Shown: positions 53,301 to 61,401, numbered from the stretch's first letter. The stretch: 64,000 nt of DNA from Yanshouia hominis (GCA_014385025.1 JACRTB010000002.1:62001-126000); one strand, 5' to 3'. The notes: generated by a model not told the origin, from the sequence alone. A program made the numbers and translations.

Positions 53301-53382
53301 CCCCGGCGCGAGGGGGAGCGGGAAAGCTCCCCTCCCCCTCAGTATAAAGCACCGAGTGTGAAAATACAAGGAGGAACGCAAA

Positions 53383-53979
53383 ATGATGATGTCCGAGTTT
53401 ATCGACCGCACCGGCTTCGAGCCGACCGCCAAAGAGTACGCCAAGATCGAAGAAGCCTATTACGACTTCGATGGTGACAAGGACGCCTTTTGTAAGGCTT
53501 TCGTCAAGGACGGCGGGGCGCGGAAGCTCTGCAAGGCCAGAGCCGCCGAGATCGACCGACTGAACAGCCTGCTGCTGGAGAGCGAGCGGCAGTACAAGAA
53601 GGATATGGCCGACCGTGAAAAGCGGATCGACGAGCTGACCGCCGAGCTGGACCGTGAGCTTGAATGGAAGCCCAGCGATGGTACCGGAACGAACATGGAG
53701 CAGAAGCGTTACGAGGAGCTTGCCAAATACGGCAAGGCAATGACCGACGAGGAGGCCAAGGCGTTTATCGCTGACGAGTGCGGCTTCGATCCCGAGAAGA
53801 TCCGCATTCTGCACGAGGTCAACACCTACGAGGTCAACAAGCACCGCCGCATTCGCAAGGCTGGTACCTTCGACCGCGCGCCCGTGTACGAGGCCACCGA
53901 TTGGAACTACGTCCGCTTTGACTGCGCCTGCTTCATGTATGAGCTGGTCAACGGCGAACTCCGCTTCTACTGCTGCTAA
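53383..53979 (+). CDS. Phage/ICE-type hypothetical protein with a coiled coil
   Basis: 198 aa, start behind AAGGAGG. Residues about 45-100 form a long charged helix (RAAEIDRLNSLLLESERQYK, REKRIDELTAELD). The C-terminal 60 residues include NYVRFDCACFMYELVNG. Similar proteins are common in clostridial mobile elements, but no function is known to me. Confidence 0.75.
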   Translation: MMMSEFIDRTGFEPTAKEYAKIEEAYYDFDGDKDAFCKAFVKDGGARKLCKARAAEIDRLNSLLLESERQYKKDMADREKRIDELTAELDRELEWKPSDGTGTNMEQKRYEELAKYGKAMTDEEAKAFIADECGFDPEKIRILHEVNTYEVNKHRRIRKAGTFDRAPVYEATDWNYVRFDCACFMYELVNGELRFYCC

Positions 53980-54024
53980 ACCACCGCCCGCCCCGGAGGT
54001 CACGAGGGCAGAAAGGCAACAACG

Positions 54025-54444
54025 ATGAAGATCAATATCACCGATGAAATCCGGCAGGAGATTTTGGGTACGCTCAACAGAGATACCGCAAAGGAATACT
54101 TTGAAAAACTCCGCGACACGGAGAAGAACCCCACTCGCGGACAGGTTTACGCATACCGGAGCTGGGAGCAGAGCATGGAAGACCGAGCCGATATGTTTGA
54201 GGTCAGAGCGCTTCCATGGGGCAGTCAGATTAAGGATGGCGTGATGAAAGAATTCGTTGCTGCATTAACCGCAGCTGATATTGACGAGATTATCGTCACA
54301 GATCAGTCAACCGCGCTCATGGAAAGTGTCCACGCCTTGGTAGCCGAGGGCGCATATCTGGAGGGCGTCGGAACTGTTACCCGCGATCCACTGCACGATC
54401 CATCAGGCCGCCGCGAGGTCAAAGGGCTGGTATTCAGATTTTGA
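54025..54444 (+). CDS. Hypothetical 139-aa phage protein
   Basis: Mixed alpha/beta protein starting MKINITDEIRQEILGTLNRD. A long helical N-terminal half, then VAALTAADIDEIIVTDQSTA, which reads like a protein of the single-strand regulation or decoy type, but no motif is firm. Good site (CAGAAAGGCAAC) and operon position support expression. Confidence 0.7.
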   Translation: MKINITDEIRQEILGTLNRDTAKEYFEKLRDTEKNPTRGQVYAYRSWEQSMEDRADMFEVRALPWGSQIKDGVMKEFVAALTAADIDEIIVTDQSTALMESVHALVAEGAYLEGVGTVTRDPLHDPSGRREVKGLVFRF

Positions 54445-54460
54445 GAAAGGAGTGCCGACA

Positions 54461-54661
54461 ATGAAAAAGCTGATTTGTTCTACTTTCCGCGAAGGTTACG
54501 GCATCGACCAGATCCGCAGAACGATGACGGTCGGCGAGCTGATTAACTTCCTCGCCCAGTACGATGAAGATACGCCGGTCTATCTGAGTTTTGACAACGG
54601 CTACACCTACGGCGGCATTACCGAGGGCCGCTTTGAAGAAGACTATGGGGAGGAGGACTAA
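54461..54661 (+). CDS. Small acidic phage protein
   Basis: 66 aa with site AAAGGAG. The middle MTVGELINFLAQYDEDTPVY and LSFDNGYTYGGI is a widely seen short phage motif, probably a small alpha/beta fold. Function unknown. Confidence 0.72.
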   Translation: MKKLICSTFREGYGIDQIRRTMTVGELINFLAQYDEDTPVYLSFDNGYTYGGITEGRFEEDYGEED

Positions 54662-54663
54662 CC

Positions 54664-54894
54664 ATGAACAAGATCCGCCGCAAAAATTTGCAAAGCATCA
54701 TCGACCAGCTGGAGGAGCTGAAAGGCAGCCTCGAAGACCTCCAGGCTGAGGAGGAAGAGTACCGCGACAATATCCCTGAGAATATGCAGGAGAGCGAACG
54801 CTATGAAAAGGCAGACGAGGCCTGCGCCAACCTCTCCGAAGCCGTAGATAACCTGGAGGAAGTCATCAGCAGCATCGAAGCTGCCATTGAGTGA
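54664..54894 (+). CDS. Helical 76-aa protein
   Basis: Almost entirely a coiled coil: LQSIIDQLEELKGSLEDLQA and LSEAVDNLEEVISSIEAAIE. It begins 2 nt after the previous stop. Probably a small oligomeric regulator or scaffolding protein; nothing more can be said. Confidence 0.72.
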   Translation: MNKIRRKNLQSIIDQLEELKGSLEDLQAEEEEYRDNIPENMQESERYEKADEACANLSEAVDNLEEVISSIEAAIE

Positions 54895-54904
54895 GGGGGC
54901 GGGC

Positions 54905-55135
54905 ATGAGAAAAATTACTGTCTTCGACTTTTGCAGTCAGATCGGCGCGGCCAGCGATGAAATCCCCGTTGTGGTGAAAGCCGGTATGCAGGAGATCGGC
55001 CACTTCCGCAGCTTATACAAAATCCCAGCGCAAGCGATGCCGGGAGTTCTGGAAGCCAAAATCACCTATGTTACCATGGGCCGCGAAGAAATCATCATCC
55101 AAGTCAAGTTGAAAGACTACAACACCAAGTTGTAA
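54905..55135 (+). CDS. Hypothetical 76-aa protein
   Basis: ATG 54905 behind GAGGGGGCGGG. MRKITVFDFCSQIGAASDEI then EAKITYVTMGREEIIIQVKL, a short beta-rich fold. Unknown family. Confidence 0.65.
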   Translation: MRKITVFDFCSQIGAASDEIPVVVKAGMQEIGHFRSLYKIPAQAMPGVLEAKITYVTMGREEIIIQVKLKDYNTKL

Positions 55136-55183
55136 TTACATGACCGGCTGACCTATCGGCACGACGGGGAGAAAGGACACGAT

Positions 55184-55447
55184 ATGGATTACAACACTAT
55201 GAACGCTACCGTCAAGGGGACAACCTGTGAGGGCGAGCCTTTTACCGAAAGTCTCACATTTACCCTCGTTCCCCCCACCGACAACAAGCACTACGGCACA
55301 GGCTACTACATGACGGTTAAGACATCAACGCAAACGCTGTTGATTGACGTGCGCTACGAGCGCACCACTGACATTGAAATCCTTGCCGATAGATGGATTA
55401 AGAGTTACTACGGCGAAAACGCGCAGGACATCATCAAACAGTTCTGA
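55184..55447 (+). CDS. Hypothetical 87-aa protein
   Basis: MDYNTMNATVKGTTCEGEPF, then a strand pair with GTGYYMTVKTSTQTLLIDVR and a final helix with IEILADRWIKSYYG. Good site GAGAAAGGA. Similar short proteins occur in clostridial phages and conjugative elements. Confidence 0.68.
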   Translation: MDYNTMNATVKGTTCEGEPFTESLTFTLVPPTDNKHYGTGYYMTVKTSTQTLLIDVRYERTTDIEILADRWIKSYYGENAQDIIKQF

Positions 55448-55463
55448 GAAAGGAGAGATTTCT

Positions 55464-55934
55464 ATGAACGAGAACGAAGCCAAGACACTGATCGAGCGTT
55501 TTGCAGAGAAGCAGCAGGGCGGGCATTTTGCCTGCCCCCGCTGCGGGAAGATGACGATGGATGCGGAGAGCGTCACCCGCAACGCACTGAGCCGCAGGGC
55601 AACGGTCCATATCTGTGATGCCTGCGGAATGCAGGAGGCCTTGGAGGACATGATGGACAGCATAACTCCGCTGACCGCATGGGCTATCGTCTCCGCGCCG
55701 GAGAACTGGCGCATGAGGCGGCACTACTCCGCCGCAGCGTGGGCGCGTGAGCAGTACACCGACCGCTGGAATGATTGCCCGTACTTTCGGGATATGGTCG
55801 AGCGCGGTGAAATTCCAGCGGATTACATCGGTCGCCGCACCGTCATGATCCACGCTCCAATCAAAGGGACTGTGCTTTTGACCGAGGGCTATCATTTCAC
55901 CGTGGACGATGAAGAAGGGAGACAATACCTGTGA
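55464..55934 (+). CDS. Phage zinc-ribbon protein, 156 aa
   Basis: Two Cys pairs, CPRCGK (24-29) and CDACGM, form a zinc ribbon. A middle helical part contains WAIVSAPENWRMRRHYSAAA. The end overlaps the next gene by 4 nt. Probably nucleic-acid binding; function unknown. Confidence 0.78.
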   Translation: MNENEAKTLIERFAEKQQGGHFACPRCGKMTMDAESVTRNALSRRATVHICDACGMQEALEDMMDSITPLTAWAIVSAPENWRMRRHYSAAAWAREQYTDRWNDCPYFRDMVERGEIPADYIGRRTVMIHAPIKGTVLLTEGYHFTVDDEEGRQYL

Positions 55935-56239
55935 GTAAATCTTGGACGCCCGAGGAGCTGGCCGCTGCCAGTGCCGCGATGAAAGCGGAGGGCCACATGA
56001 GCTACGAGGAGTTCTGCGCCGCGCCGGTGCTGCGGCTGGAACACAGAGGCCGCGACAGCTGGGATCGCCCCGTCTACGAGTGCGACGGTCGGCTCTATGT
56101 CGATGTCGACCCGCGCCGGAGCAGACCGGCAGACATCTGCACGAAGCATGGCAACGCCTTTGACGGCGAGCCCTGCGACCCTGTGCCGGAGGGAACGATC
56201 ATTGAGTTTGTCCCAAAGCGAGACACATGGGATTTTTGA
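55931..56239 (+). CDS. Hypothetical 102-aa phage protein
   Basis: GTG start overlapping the previous stop. WTPEELAAASAAMKAEGHMS is helical, followed by a beta part with RPVYECDGRLYVDVDP. Unknown family; the tight coupling suggests a shared role with its neighbour. Confidence 0.68.
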   Translation: MSKSWTPEELAAASAAMKAEGHMSYEEFCAAPVLRLEHRGRDSWDRPVYECDGRLYVDVDPRRSRPADICTKHGNAFDGEPCDPVPEGTIIEFVPKRDTWDF

Positions 56240-56251
56240 GGAGGGCTGACG

Positions 56252-56518
56252 ATGGATTACATTGAACGGAGCGTTGTGGTGAAAAAGGTGATGGAAACGA
56301 AGTGGGAAAGCGGCTCAGATGGGGCGGTAGCCATGGAAATTGTTGCCGCTACCCCCGCCGCTGATGTCGCTCCGGTGAAACATGGAGAATGGATCGAGGA
56401 CGACTACGGTTATAACCGTTGCTCCGCCTGCGGCTGGGAGTGGGACGAGCCGGAGGCTGTCTCTCTGTACTGTCCTCATTGCGGCGCAAAAATGGAGGAG
56501 GGTGAAATTGATGCCTGA
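56252..56518 (+). CDS. Zinc-ribbon protein of the YIER-type phage family (1)
   Basis: 88 aa. MDYIERSVVVKKVMETKW, a linker ending AADVAPVKHGEW, then zinc-ribbon CSACGWEWDEPEAVSLYCPHCGAKM. The same layout recurs in the next two genes. Such genes are frequent in prophages of this order; their role is unknown. Confidence 0.75.
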   Translation: MDYIERSVVVKKVMETKWESGSDGAVAMEIVAATPAADVAPVKHGEWIEDDYGYNRCSACGWEWDEPEAVSLYCPHCGAKMEEGEIDA

Positions 56519-56849
56519 ATACATTGAACGTGAAGCGTTACTGCTTCGCATTGATTGCCATGGCACGAACAAATTTGGTATGCTTGACGAGAATATAAGA
56601 GCTTTTGTCAAAGCACAGCCCGCCGTCGATGCCGCGCCTGTGGTGCACGGGTTGTGGATGCCTGTTTATGAAAGCGAAATGACCGGATGGAATCCCGCAG
56701 TTGCAGGACGCGACCCGATCGGCGGATATATCTGCTCTGCCTGCAAAGAGGAAGCTGTTTACGACTGCAACGACAAGTTTGTTCTGTCGAACTACTGCCC
56801 ACACTGTGGGGCGAGGATGGAAGGAAGTAATGAGCATGAGACTGATTGA
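56511..56849 (+). CDS. Zinc-ribbon protein of the YIER-type phage family (2)
   Basis: 112 aa, overlapping gene (1) by 8 nt. MPEYIEREALLLRIDCHGTN, linker PAVDAAPVVHGLWMP, zinc-ribbon ICSACKEEAVYDCNDK then YCPHCGARM. Clear paralogue of (1). Confidence 0.75.
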   Translation: MPEYIEREALLLRIDCHGTNKFGMLDENIRAFVKAQPAVDAAPVVHGLWMPVYESEMTGWNPAVAGRDPIGGYICSACKEEAVYDCNDKFVLSNYCPHCGARMEGSNEHETD

Positions 56850-57084
56850 CGCCGATAAACTCAGCGCAAGGCTAAGTCGCAACGCAACGCCGTATTTCAC
56901 GGTACCAGATATCGAAAATGCGCCGACAATTGATGCCGTTCCCGTGGTACGATGCGAAAGTTGCTGCTATGCAACATGGGCGGCATGGGCGAACAAATAC
57001 TCTTGCGGTCAAGTTCACGGATTGCTGGTCTTTGGAGATCATTTCTGTGCATTCGGCAAACGAGAGAGGACGGAGGGCGAATAA
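56830..57084 (+). CDS. Cys-rich protein of the YIER-type phage family (3)
   Basis: 84 aa, overlapping gene (2) by 20 nt. MSMRLIDADKLSARLSRNA, linker APTIDAVPVVRCESCCYAT, late FCAFGKRE. Shares the DAVPVV linker with (1) and (2) but has a different metal-binding end. ATG 56830 follows GGAAGG; Met3 is possible. Confidence 0.72.
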   Translation: MSMRLIDADKLSARLSRNATPYFTVPDIENAPTIDAVPVVRCESCCYATWAAWANKYSCGQVHGLLVFGDHFCAFGKRERTEGE

Positions 57085-57207
57085 AAAGCCCCTCTCGCCG
57101 CCGTAGGCGAGTTGCAACACGCCCTTTGCATCGTGGGAGGGTAGACGCACGCCCAAGCCGTGAAAAGCGCCACAGCGCCCCGTAAACGCGAAAGCGCCGG
57201 AAAATAG

Positions 57208-57253
57208 AAAAAGCCCCCTCGACAGGACGGTAAAATCCTGCGAGGGGGCTTTC
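57208..57253. terminator. Bidirectional terminator between early and late blocks
   Basis: A stem GAAAAAGCCCCCTCG / CGAGGGGGCTTTC encloses an inner CAGGA-TCCTG hairpin, with A/T-runs at both sides. The 123 bp before it (57085-57207) contain no gene. Confidence 0.88.
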
Positions 57254-57269
57254 ATTGTGTGGGCGGTAT

Positions 57270-57602
57270 TCAAATGGCGGGGCTGTCGATGCTGCCGTCG
57301 TCCTCCGTGTCGGTCCGGAAGTTGTTTGCCTTGGCTGCCTCAAAGGTGATCCCGCCGCGCTTGTGGTCGGACTTCGCAAGCGAGAGGTAGCCGTTTGCTC
57401 CGGCGATGATGATCGCCTCACCAACGCCGGTGGCGGCAGTAAGCCATGCAGCGGCGGCGGTGTAGCCACTTTTGATGCACAAATACATGAGGAACAGGCA
57501 TTCCTGAACGATCAGCAGGCCGGCCAGCATCGCCAGCAGGCACACGACCTTGCTCCATTCGACCTTGCGCTTCTTCGCGGCTCTGCGCTTGCGCCTTGCC
57601 AT
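57270..57602 (-). CDS. Small membrane protein after the endolysin
   Basis: 110 aa. A very basic start (MARRKRRAAKKRKVEWSKVV), two membrane helices (about 20-42 and 47-69) and a polar tail. It overlaps the amidase stop (ATGA), so it is probably translated with it. Could be a second holin-like or superinfection-exclusion protein; unproven. Confidence 0.72.
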   Translation of the reverse strand: MARRKRRAAKKRKVEWSKVVCLLAMLAGLLIVQECLFLMYLCIKSGYTAAAAWLTAATGVGEAIIIAGANGYLSLAKSDHKRGGITFEAAKANNFRTDTEDDGSIDSPAI

Positions 57603-58387
57603 CAGCTCAGCCCAAACTTCTGGGCGAAGCGGTAGAGGACGGTCACCAGCTGCTCGCGGGTCATCATGTCCTCCCACATTCCATTGAACTCATCGGAGTT
57701 GCCGCCGCGAATGATGCCGTTATCCACGGCCCATTTGCGCGCTTCCTCCGAGTAGGCGGAAGCATCGTTGTCCTGAAGCTCCTTGCGCATCTCACGCCAA
57801 AGCTCCTTGAATTTGTTGATATCCATATCGTCATCCTCCTCGTCCATGCCTGCGGAAAGCTGGGCTGTCACCTTTTCGGCGAGGTCGCCCATGCGGGCGT
57901 ACATCCAGTTCCCGGGGCAGCTTTTGTTGGCAAACCAGCGGTGTACGGTCAGCACCATCTCGTCCGGTGCAGGGGTGTAGGCAAGCGTCTTGTCCTTATC
58001 CTCCAGCCAGAGCAGCTTGGTCTTGCCGTTGCGTTTGCAGATGTCGACGCAAAGCGTAATGAGGGACTGATAGACCACATCGCGGAATGCGTACGGCTCT
58101 GCGCCATCGGACGCACATTCAATAGTCACCGCCCGCTGGTCGTTTGCGTTGCTGGAGGAACACCAGGATCGGTTTTTCTCCTCGACATACATACCGATGC
58201 GGCCGTCCGCGCCGATCCCGTAATTGCAGCTCGCCTCTCTGGAGGCAGGGAGAAAGATATCTCCCAACCGCTCCACGCTGCACTGGCCCACTACGCAGTG
58301 TGGCGTGATGCGGTCGATCTTACGGGTCCTCTGCCCGGAGTGATTCAGGCTGAGCTTTGTGTAACTGACAAGAGGGCTATTGCTCAT
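57602..58387 (-). CDS. N-acetylmuramoyl-L-alanine amidase (phage endolysin)
   Basis: 261 aa. Amidase_2-type catalytic domain in the first 170 residues. ITPHCVVGQCSVERLGDIFL carries the first zinc His and VLTVHRWFANKSCPG the second His plus the conserved Cys. The C-terminal part (about 190-261) has EEARKWAVDNGIIRGG and MTREQLVTVLYRFAQKFG, an SLH-like cell-wall module. It cuts peptidoglycan at lysis and lies next to the holin gene. Confidence 0.92.
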   Translation of the reverse strand: MSNSPLVSYTKLSLNHSGQRTRKIDRITPHCVVGQCSVERLGDIFLPASREASCNYGIGADGRIGMYVEEKNRSWCSSSNANDQRAVTIECASDGAEPYAFRDVVYQSLITLCVDICKRNGKTKLLWLEDKDKTLAYTPAPDEMVLTVHRWFANKSCPGNWMYARMGDLAEKVTAQLSAGMDEEDDDMDINKFKELWREMRKELQDNDASAYSEEARKWAVDNGIIRGGNSDEFNGMWEDMMTREQLVTVLYRFAQKFGLS

Positions 58388-58390
58388 AGG

Positions 58391-58801
58391 TCATTCCTCC
58401 TCGGGGGCGGTATGGTCTTCCTTGCCCTCACCGGAAGGCAGCGCAGTAGGCGCCGCGTCCGCCCCGGGTGTCGCGGTAGAGAGCATATCTTTCAGCTTTT
58501 TCAGTACATCAACGGCATAGGCGGTAAAGGCTGCCAGCATAGCCAGCGATACCGCTGTCATCAGGTTTACGGTCTGCCCATCGACCTCCACTACCATCAG
58601 ATCGGGGTTGAGGTACCCGGCGAAGTAGACCGCGACCAGCGCCGCTGCCACAACTGCACTCTTGATGCAGCCGTTGCGGAACTTCGTCTGATCCCATTCC
58701 CCATCAATGATGGCATTGATGGAACCGAGGGCAATGTTCGCGGCGATCAGCAGCACAAGCCCTGCGGCCAGGCGGATGATCGTCATATCCAGCACGTTCA
58801 T
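58391..58801 (-). CDS. Phage holin-like membrane protein
   Basis: 136 aa with three membrane helices (about 8-28, 48-66 and 80-100) and a short, acidic, low-complexity tail. Position directly before the amidase fits a holin, which opens the membrane at lysis. No specific holin family was identified. Confidence 0.8.
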   Translation of the reverse strand: MNVLDMTIIRLAAGLVLLIAANIALGSINAIIDGEWDQTKFRNGCIKSAVVAAALVAVYFAGYLNPDLMVVEVDGQTVNLMTAVSLAMLAAFTAYAVDVLKKLKDMLSTATPGADAAPTALPSGEGKEDHTAPEEE

Positions 58802-58813
58802 TGTGCGTCCTCC

Positions 58814-59239
58814 TTACTGCAAAAAGTCGTTGCTGTCCAAGCACCGGCGATAGATCGTCTTGATCCGGTCACTGGTCAGCTCTGTTACATTGTTTTCAAA
58901 CTCCGGGTGATCCTCGCAGTATCGTTCGTAGGCGGCGATGTCCCGGAGCGTTTGGTCGAAATGATCTTTGGTGTGGCGCTCGCCGTGGAGACATTCATCG
59001 CCGAAGCGTAGAATGCGCGCCCGGCAGTTGACGGCCTTTTCCTCGGCCATGCCAGACCGAACGCACTGCAGCTCGCTTTCGAGCTTTCCGACCTTCTCCA
59101 AGACCTCGCTGTTGATAGCGCGCCCGAAAGCCTTTGCTATTGCAGACCACGGATTGATTTTGATGGGGGCGAGCTGGAGCAGCGTCAGCAGCACAAACAG
59201 CGCACTTCCCCCACCAAACAAAATCTCCTTGAGCGTCAT
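58814..59239 (-). CDS. Phage protein with N-terminal membrane helix
   Basis: 141 aa. Hydrophobic N-terminus (LFGGGSALFVLLTLLQLAPI), then FGRAINSEVLEKVGKLESEL and a helical, Cys/His-containing rest. This type of protein is common just before holins in clostridial phages; function unknown. Confidence 0.75.
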   Translation of the reverse strand: MTLKEILFGGGSALFVLLTLLQLAPIKINPWSAIAKAFGRAINSEVLEKVGKLESELQCVRSGMAEEKAVNCRARILRFGDECLHGERHTKDHFDQTLRDIAAYERYCEDHPEFENNVTELTSDRIKTIYRRCLDSNDFLQ

Positions 59240-59268
59240 CTCTCAATCCTCCTCTGCGCGTGATAAGA

Positions 59269-59295
59269 AGGGCAGCCCCCGCAAAGGAGCTGCCC
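59269..59295 (-). terminator. Possible hairpin between two late genes
   Basis: On the minus strand GGGCAGC / GCTGCCC with a 13-nt inner part is followed by TTCTTATC. Could reduce read-through into the holin module. Confidence 0.4.
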
Positions 59296-59313
59296 TCCGT
59301 ATCAATGCCGTGG

Positions 59314-59430
59314 TCAGACGGTGACTTCGAGATCTGCCAGGATCTCCTCGACCTGCTTCCGAATCAGGCTCGGAACCTGGTCGATGGTCTTCTTGCCCTT
59401 GACGATCAGGGTCGCGTAGACAACTGCCAT
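59314..59430 (-). CDS. CD1375-like 38-aa protein (copy 1)
   Basis: MAVVYATLIVKGKKTIDQVP then RKQVEEILADLEVTV. Very strong site AAAGGAGG. This tiny phage family lies next to tail genes; function unknown. A second copy follows in the upstream direction. Confidence 0.82.
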   Translation of the reverse strand: MAVVYATLIVKGKKTIDQVPSLIRKQVEEILADLEVTV

Positions 59431-59463
59431 AACTGCTACCTCCTTTCCCATCAGAATGTATAA

Positions 59464-59500
59464 AAGAAGGAGCCGAAGGCTTTTCATAAGCCCTCAGCTC
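59464..59500 (-). terminator. Hairpin overlapping the stop of CD1375-like copy 2
   Basis: On the minus strand a stem GGAGC-GAGGGCTT / AAGCC-TC-GCTCC is followed by TTCTTTTATAC. Confidence 0.65.
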
Positions 59501-59624
59501 CATTCTTGCTATTTTCGAGGATTTCCCGGACGGCTGCTTGCAGCGGGTCGGGAACTTCCTCAATCGTCTTTTTCCCTTTGCGGATCAGGTCTGCGTAGAC
59601 CTTCACCATGTAATTGCTCGCCAT
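59484..59624 (-). CDS. CD1375-like 46-aa protein (copy 2)
   Basis: MASNYMVKVYADLIRKGKKT then EEVPDPLQAAVREILE. Same layout as copy 1 (YADLI-KGKKTI-EVP). Site CAGGAGG. Tandem pairs of this gene are seen in related phages. Confidence 0.8.
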   Translation of the reverse strand: MASNYMVKVYADLIRKGKKTIEEVPDPLQAAVREILENSKNGAEGL

Positions 59625-59627
59625 CGG

Positions 59628-60050
59628 TTACTCGCCTCCTGTTGTAGATGTCACGGCGACGATCTGTTCGTAGACATCGCATAGCGCCATCTGCGTATCG
59701 GTGACCTGCCCCTCAAGGCTCGTCACCTTTTCCGTCAATGCCGCCTTGTCGGTCTCCAGGTCGGCTACCTGCTGCTGCAGGGAGGGGATCGTCTTACCCT
59801 CCGCCTCGTGCAGCTTGGCTTGCGCCAGATAACCGGCATAGTTGCCGAGGATGTCTTCACTCAGGCCGTCGTACATATTCAGCTCCAGGTGATATTCGTC
59901 GTACACCCACCCGCTGATGGTCAGCTCGTCACGCTTTTCCTCAAACGGCTCGGCGTTCTCATAGAAGCGTACCAGGGCTACCCCCGGCTTATTAGGCTGC
60001 TCCTCCAGCGAGAATGCGTTGCTGGGCGCGTTGTCGCCTCTTACTCTCAT
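59628..60050 (-). CDS. Phage tail-region protein with coiled coil
   Basis: 140 aa. Beta-rich N-terminal part (VALVRFYENAEPFEEKRDEL, WVYDEYHLELNMYDGLSEDI), then a coiled coil (LQQQVADLETDKAALTEKVT, LEGQVTDTQMALCDVYEQIV). It begins inside the last 59 nt of the reverse-transcriptase gene. It is acidic, so it is not a good candidate for a DGR Avd protein. Confidence 0.75.
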   Translation of the reverse strand: MRVRGDNAPSNAFSLEEQPNKPGVALVRFYENAEPFEEKRDELTISGWVYDEYHLELNMYDGLSEDILGNYAGYLAQAKLHEAEGKTIPSLQQQVADLETDKAALTEKVTSLEGQVTDTQMALCDVYEQIVAVTSTTGGE

Positions 60051-61089
60051 TTCGCACGACCTCCTTCAGATGTTTTACTCCAATCGGGTCAATGTACTTC
60101 ACCCGAATTGTATGACTATTGCAGTGCTTCAGTTGCCCGGCGCGGCTCAGTAGCCCGGAGGCCTGGGCGAACATGATAGGCTTTCCGGCGTCAAGCCGCT
60201 TTTTGACGCGGCGGCATTGCCGGGTGAAGCGCAGGAAATTCCGCTTGCGCAGAATGACATGAGTGCGGGAAAAGCGGTAGCCGACCGCGCTCACCATGCG
60301 CTTTGCCGTGGGATAGATTTGCCAGTTCGCTTTCATGGACAGGCCGAGCCGCTGCTGCATGAACGCGGCGATCAGCTTCCGCGCCTTGTGCAGCTGCTTC
60401 TTATTCGGCCCGAGCAGGGTGATGTTGTCCATGTAGCGGGTCATATACTTCACGCCCGGCAGCGTCATGATGTACTGGTCCAGAGACTCCAGGTAGAAGT
60501 TTGCCAGCCATTGGCAGATGTAATACCCGATAGCCAGCCCGCCGCCGCAGGATTCGATGATGGAATAGACCGTCCGCAGAAAGCGCTTGTCCTTGATCTT
60601 CCGCGCAAGAGCCCAGATCAGGCGCTTGCCGGAGATGCTGGGGTAATACTGCGCGACGTCAAGCTCCGCGGCGTACTTCGTTCCCTTCGGGTCGTTGCGA
60701 AGCGCGCCGCGGATTTTCTTGTAGATATGCTTCCCGCCGCGTCCCGGAATGGACGCACAGGACCACGGGTGCATACCGCGCATAAGCACCGGCTTCATAG
60801 CCGTCACAAGCATCCATTGGATCACGCCGTCCGGCCAGAATGGGACCATCTTGATCTTACGGTGTTTCTCGCTGCTCTCATCATAGATCTCGCGGATCTT
60901 CGGCTCGGACGGTACAAAGCTCTCGGTTGCGACCAGCTCATAGGTCTTTTCGACATACCCGTCCAGGTCCGCCAACACAGGGGCGATGTCTTTACGACTC
61001 CGGCGCCCCTTTGCCGCCTCCTGAATGACAGCGCGAATGAAGTCCCGGTCAACCATCTTGTCGTAGAGATAGCCGACTCGTTTCGGCAT
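59992..61089 (-). CDS. Diversity-generating retroelement reverse transcriptase
   Basis: 365 aa, typical size for DGR enzymes. It should copy the template-repeat RNA into cDNA with errors at adenines. Start MPKRVGYLYDKMVDRDFIRA is family-like. Palm motif A is ELDVAQYYPSI with Asp144; motif 4 is GLAIGYYICQWLANFYLESL, where most RTs have SQ; the catalytic motif C is YMDN (219-222), with Asn in place of the second Asp of YxDD. GGAGGG lies upstream. It lies 129 nt downstream of the template repeat. Confidence 0.95.
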   Translation of the reverse strand: MPKRVGYLYDKMVDRDFIRAVIQEAAKGRRSRKDIAPVLADLDGYVEKTYELVATESFVPSEPKIREIYDESSEKHRKIKMVPFWPDGVIQWMLVTAMKPVLMRGMHPWSCASIPGRGGKHIYKKIRGALRNDPKGTKYAAELDVAQYYPSISGKRLIWALARKIKDKRFLRTVYSIIESCGGGLAIGYYICQWLANFYLESLDQYIMTLPGVKYMTRYMDNITLLGPNKKQLHKARKLIAAFMQQRLGLSMKANWQIYPTAKRMVSAVGYRFSRTHVILRKRNFLRFTRQCRRVKKRLDAGKPIMFAQASGLLSRAGQLKHCNSHTIRVKYIDPIGVKHLKEVVRNESKRRQRAQQRILAGGAA

Positions 61090-61218
61090 AGGATTTTCCC
61101 TCCGTCCTTGTTTGCCTGCGAGGTTATTCGAGCCGAAGCCTACTAAACCCCGTCCTATGCGGCAATATTTTCACCAAGCGGTGAGGGAAAGCCTGCGCCA
61201 GTCAAAAGAAAAACAAGT

Positions 61219-61353
61219 AGTCGCGCGCCGACGTTCGAGTTCGTGTTCGACGAGGTGTTGTTCGCGTTGAAGTAGAAAAGGCCGGCATTGCCGCCATTGT
61301 TCCAGTTGCCACCCACAAAGAGGACACGCCAGCCAGAGTTGTAGTTGGCGTAG
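61219..61353 (-). repeat. DGR template repeat (TR)
   Basis: 135 bp, aligned without gaps to the variable repeat at +372. On the coding (minus) strand it is rich in AAC/AAT: 12 Asn codons in the frame of the target gene. All 16 differences from the VR are at TR adenines; 30 such adenines exist. The conserved GC-rich end GTCGGCGCGCGACT is shared. It overlaps an open frame, but that frame has no function of its own. Confidence 0.97.
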
Positions 61354-61395
61354 AAATCAAGCCCTCGGCGCATGGCGCAGACAGTCCCAAAGTCA

Positions 61396-61401
61396 ATTAT
61401 A
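61396..61401 (-). promoter_or_regulatory. Possible -10 box for the template RNA
   Basis: A perfect TATAAT on the minus strand lies 43 nt upstream of the TR. The -35 region 17 bp away (CCGAAT) is poor. It might give a separate TR transcript. Confidence 0.35.

Noticed and set aside
61155-61373. 72-aa open frame over the template repeat
   Set aside because: It is the TR read in the target-gene frame; there is no ribosome site, and the Asn-rich sequence is what a DGR template gives.
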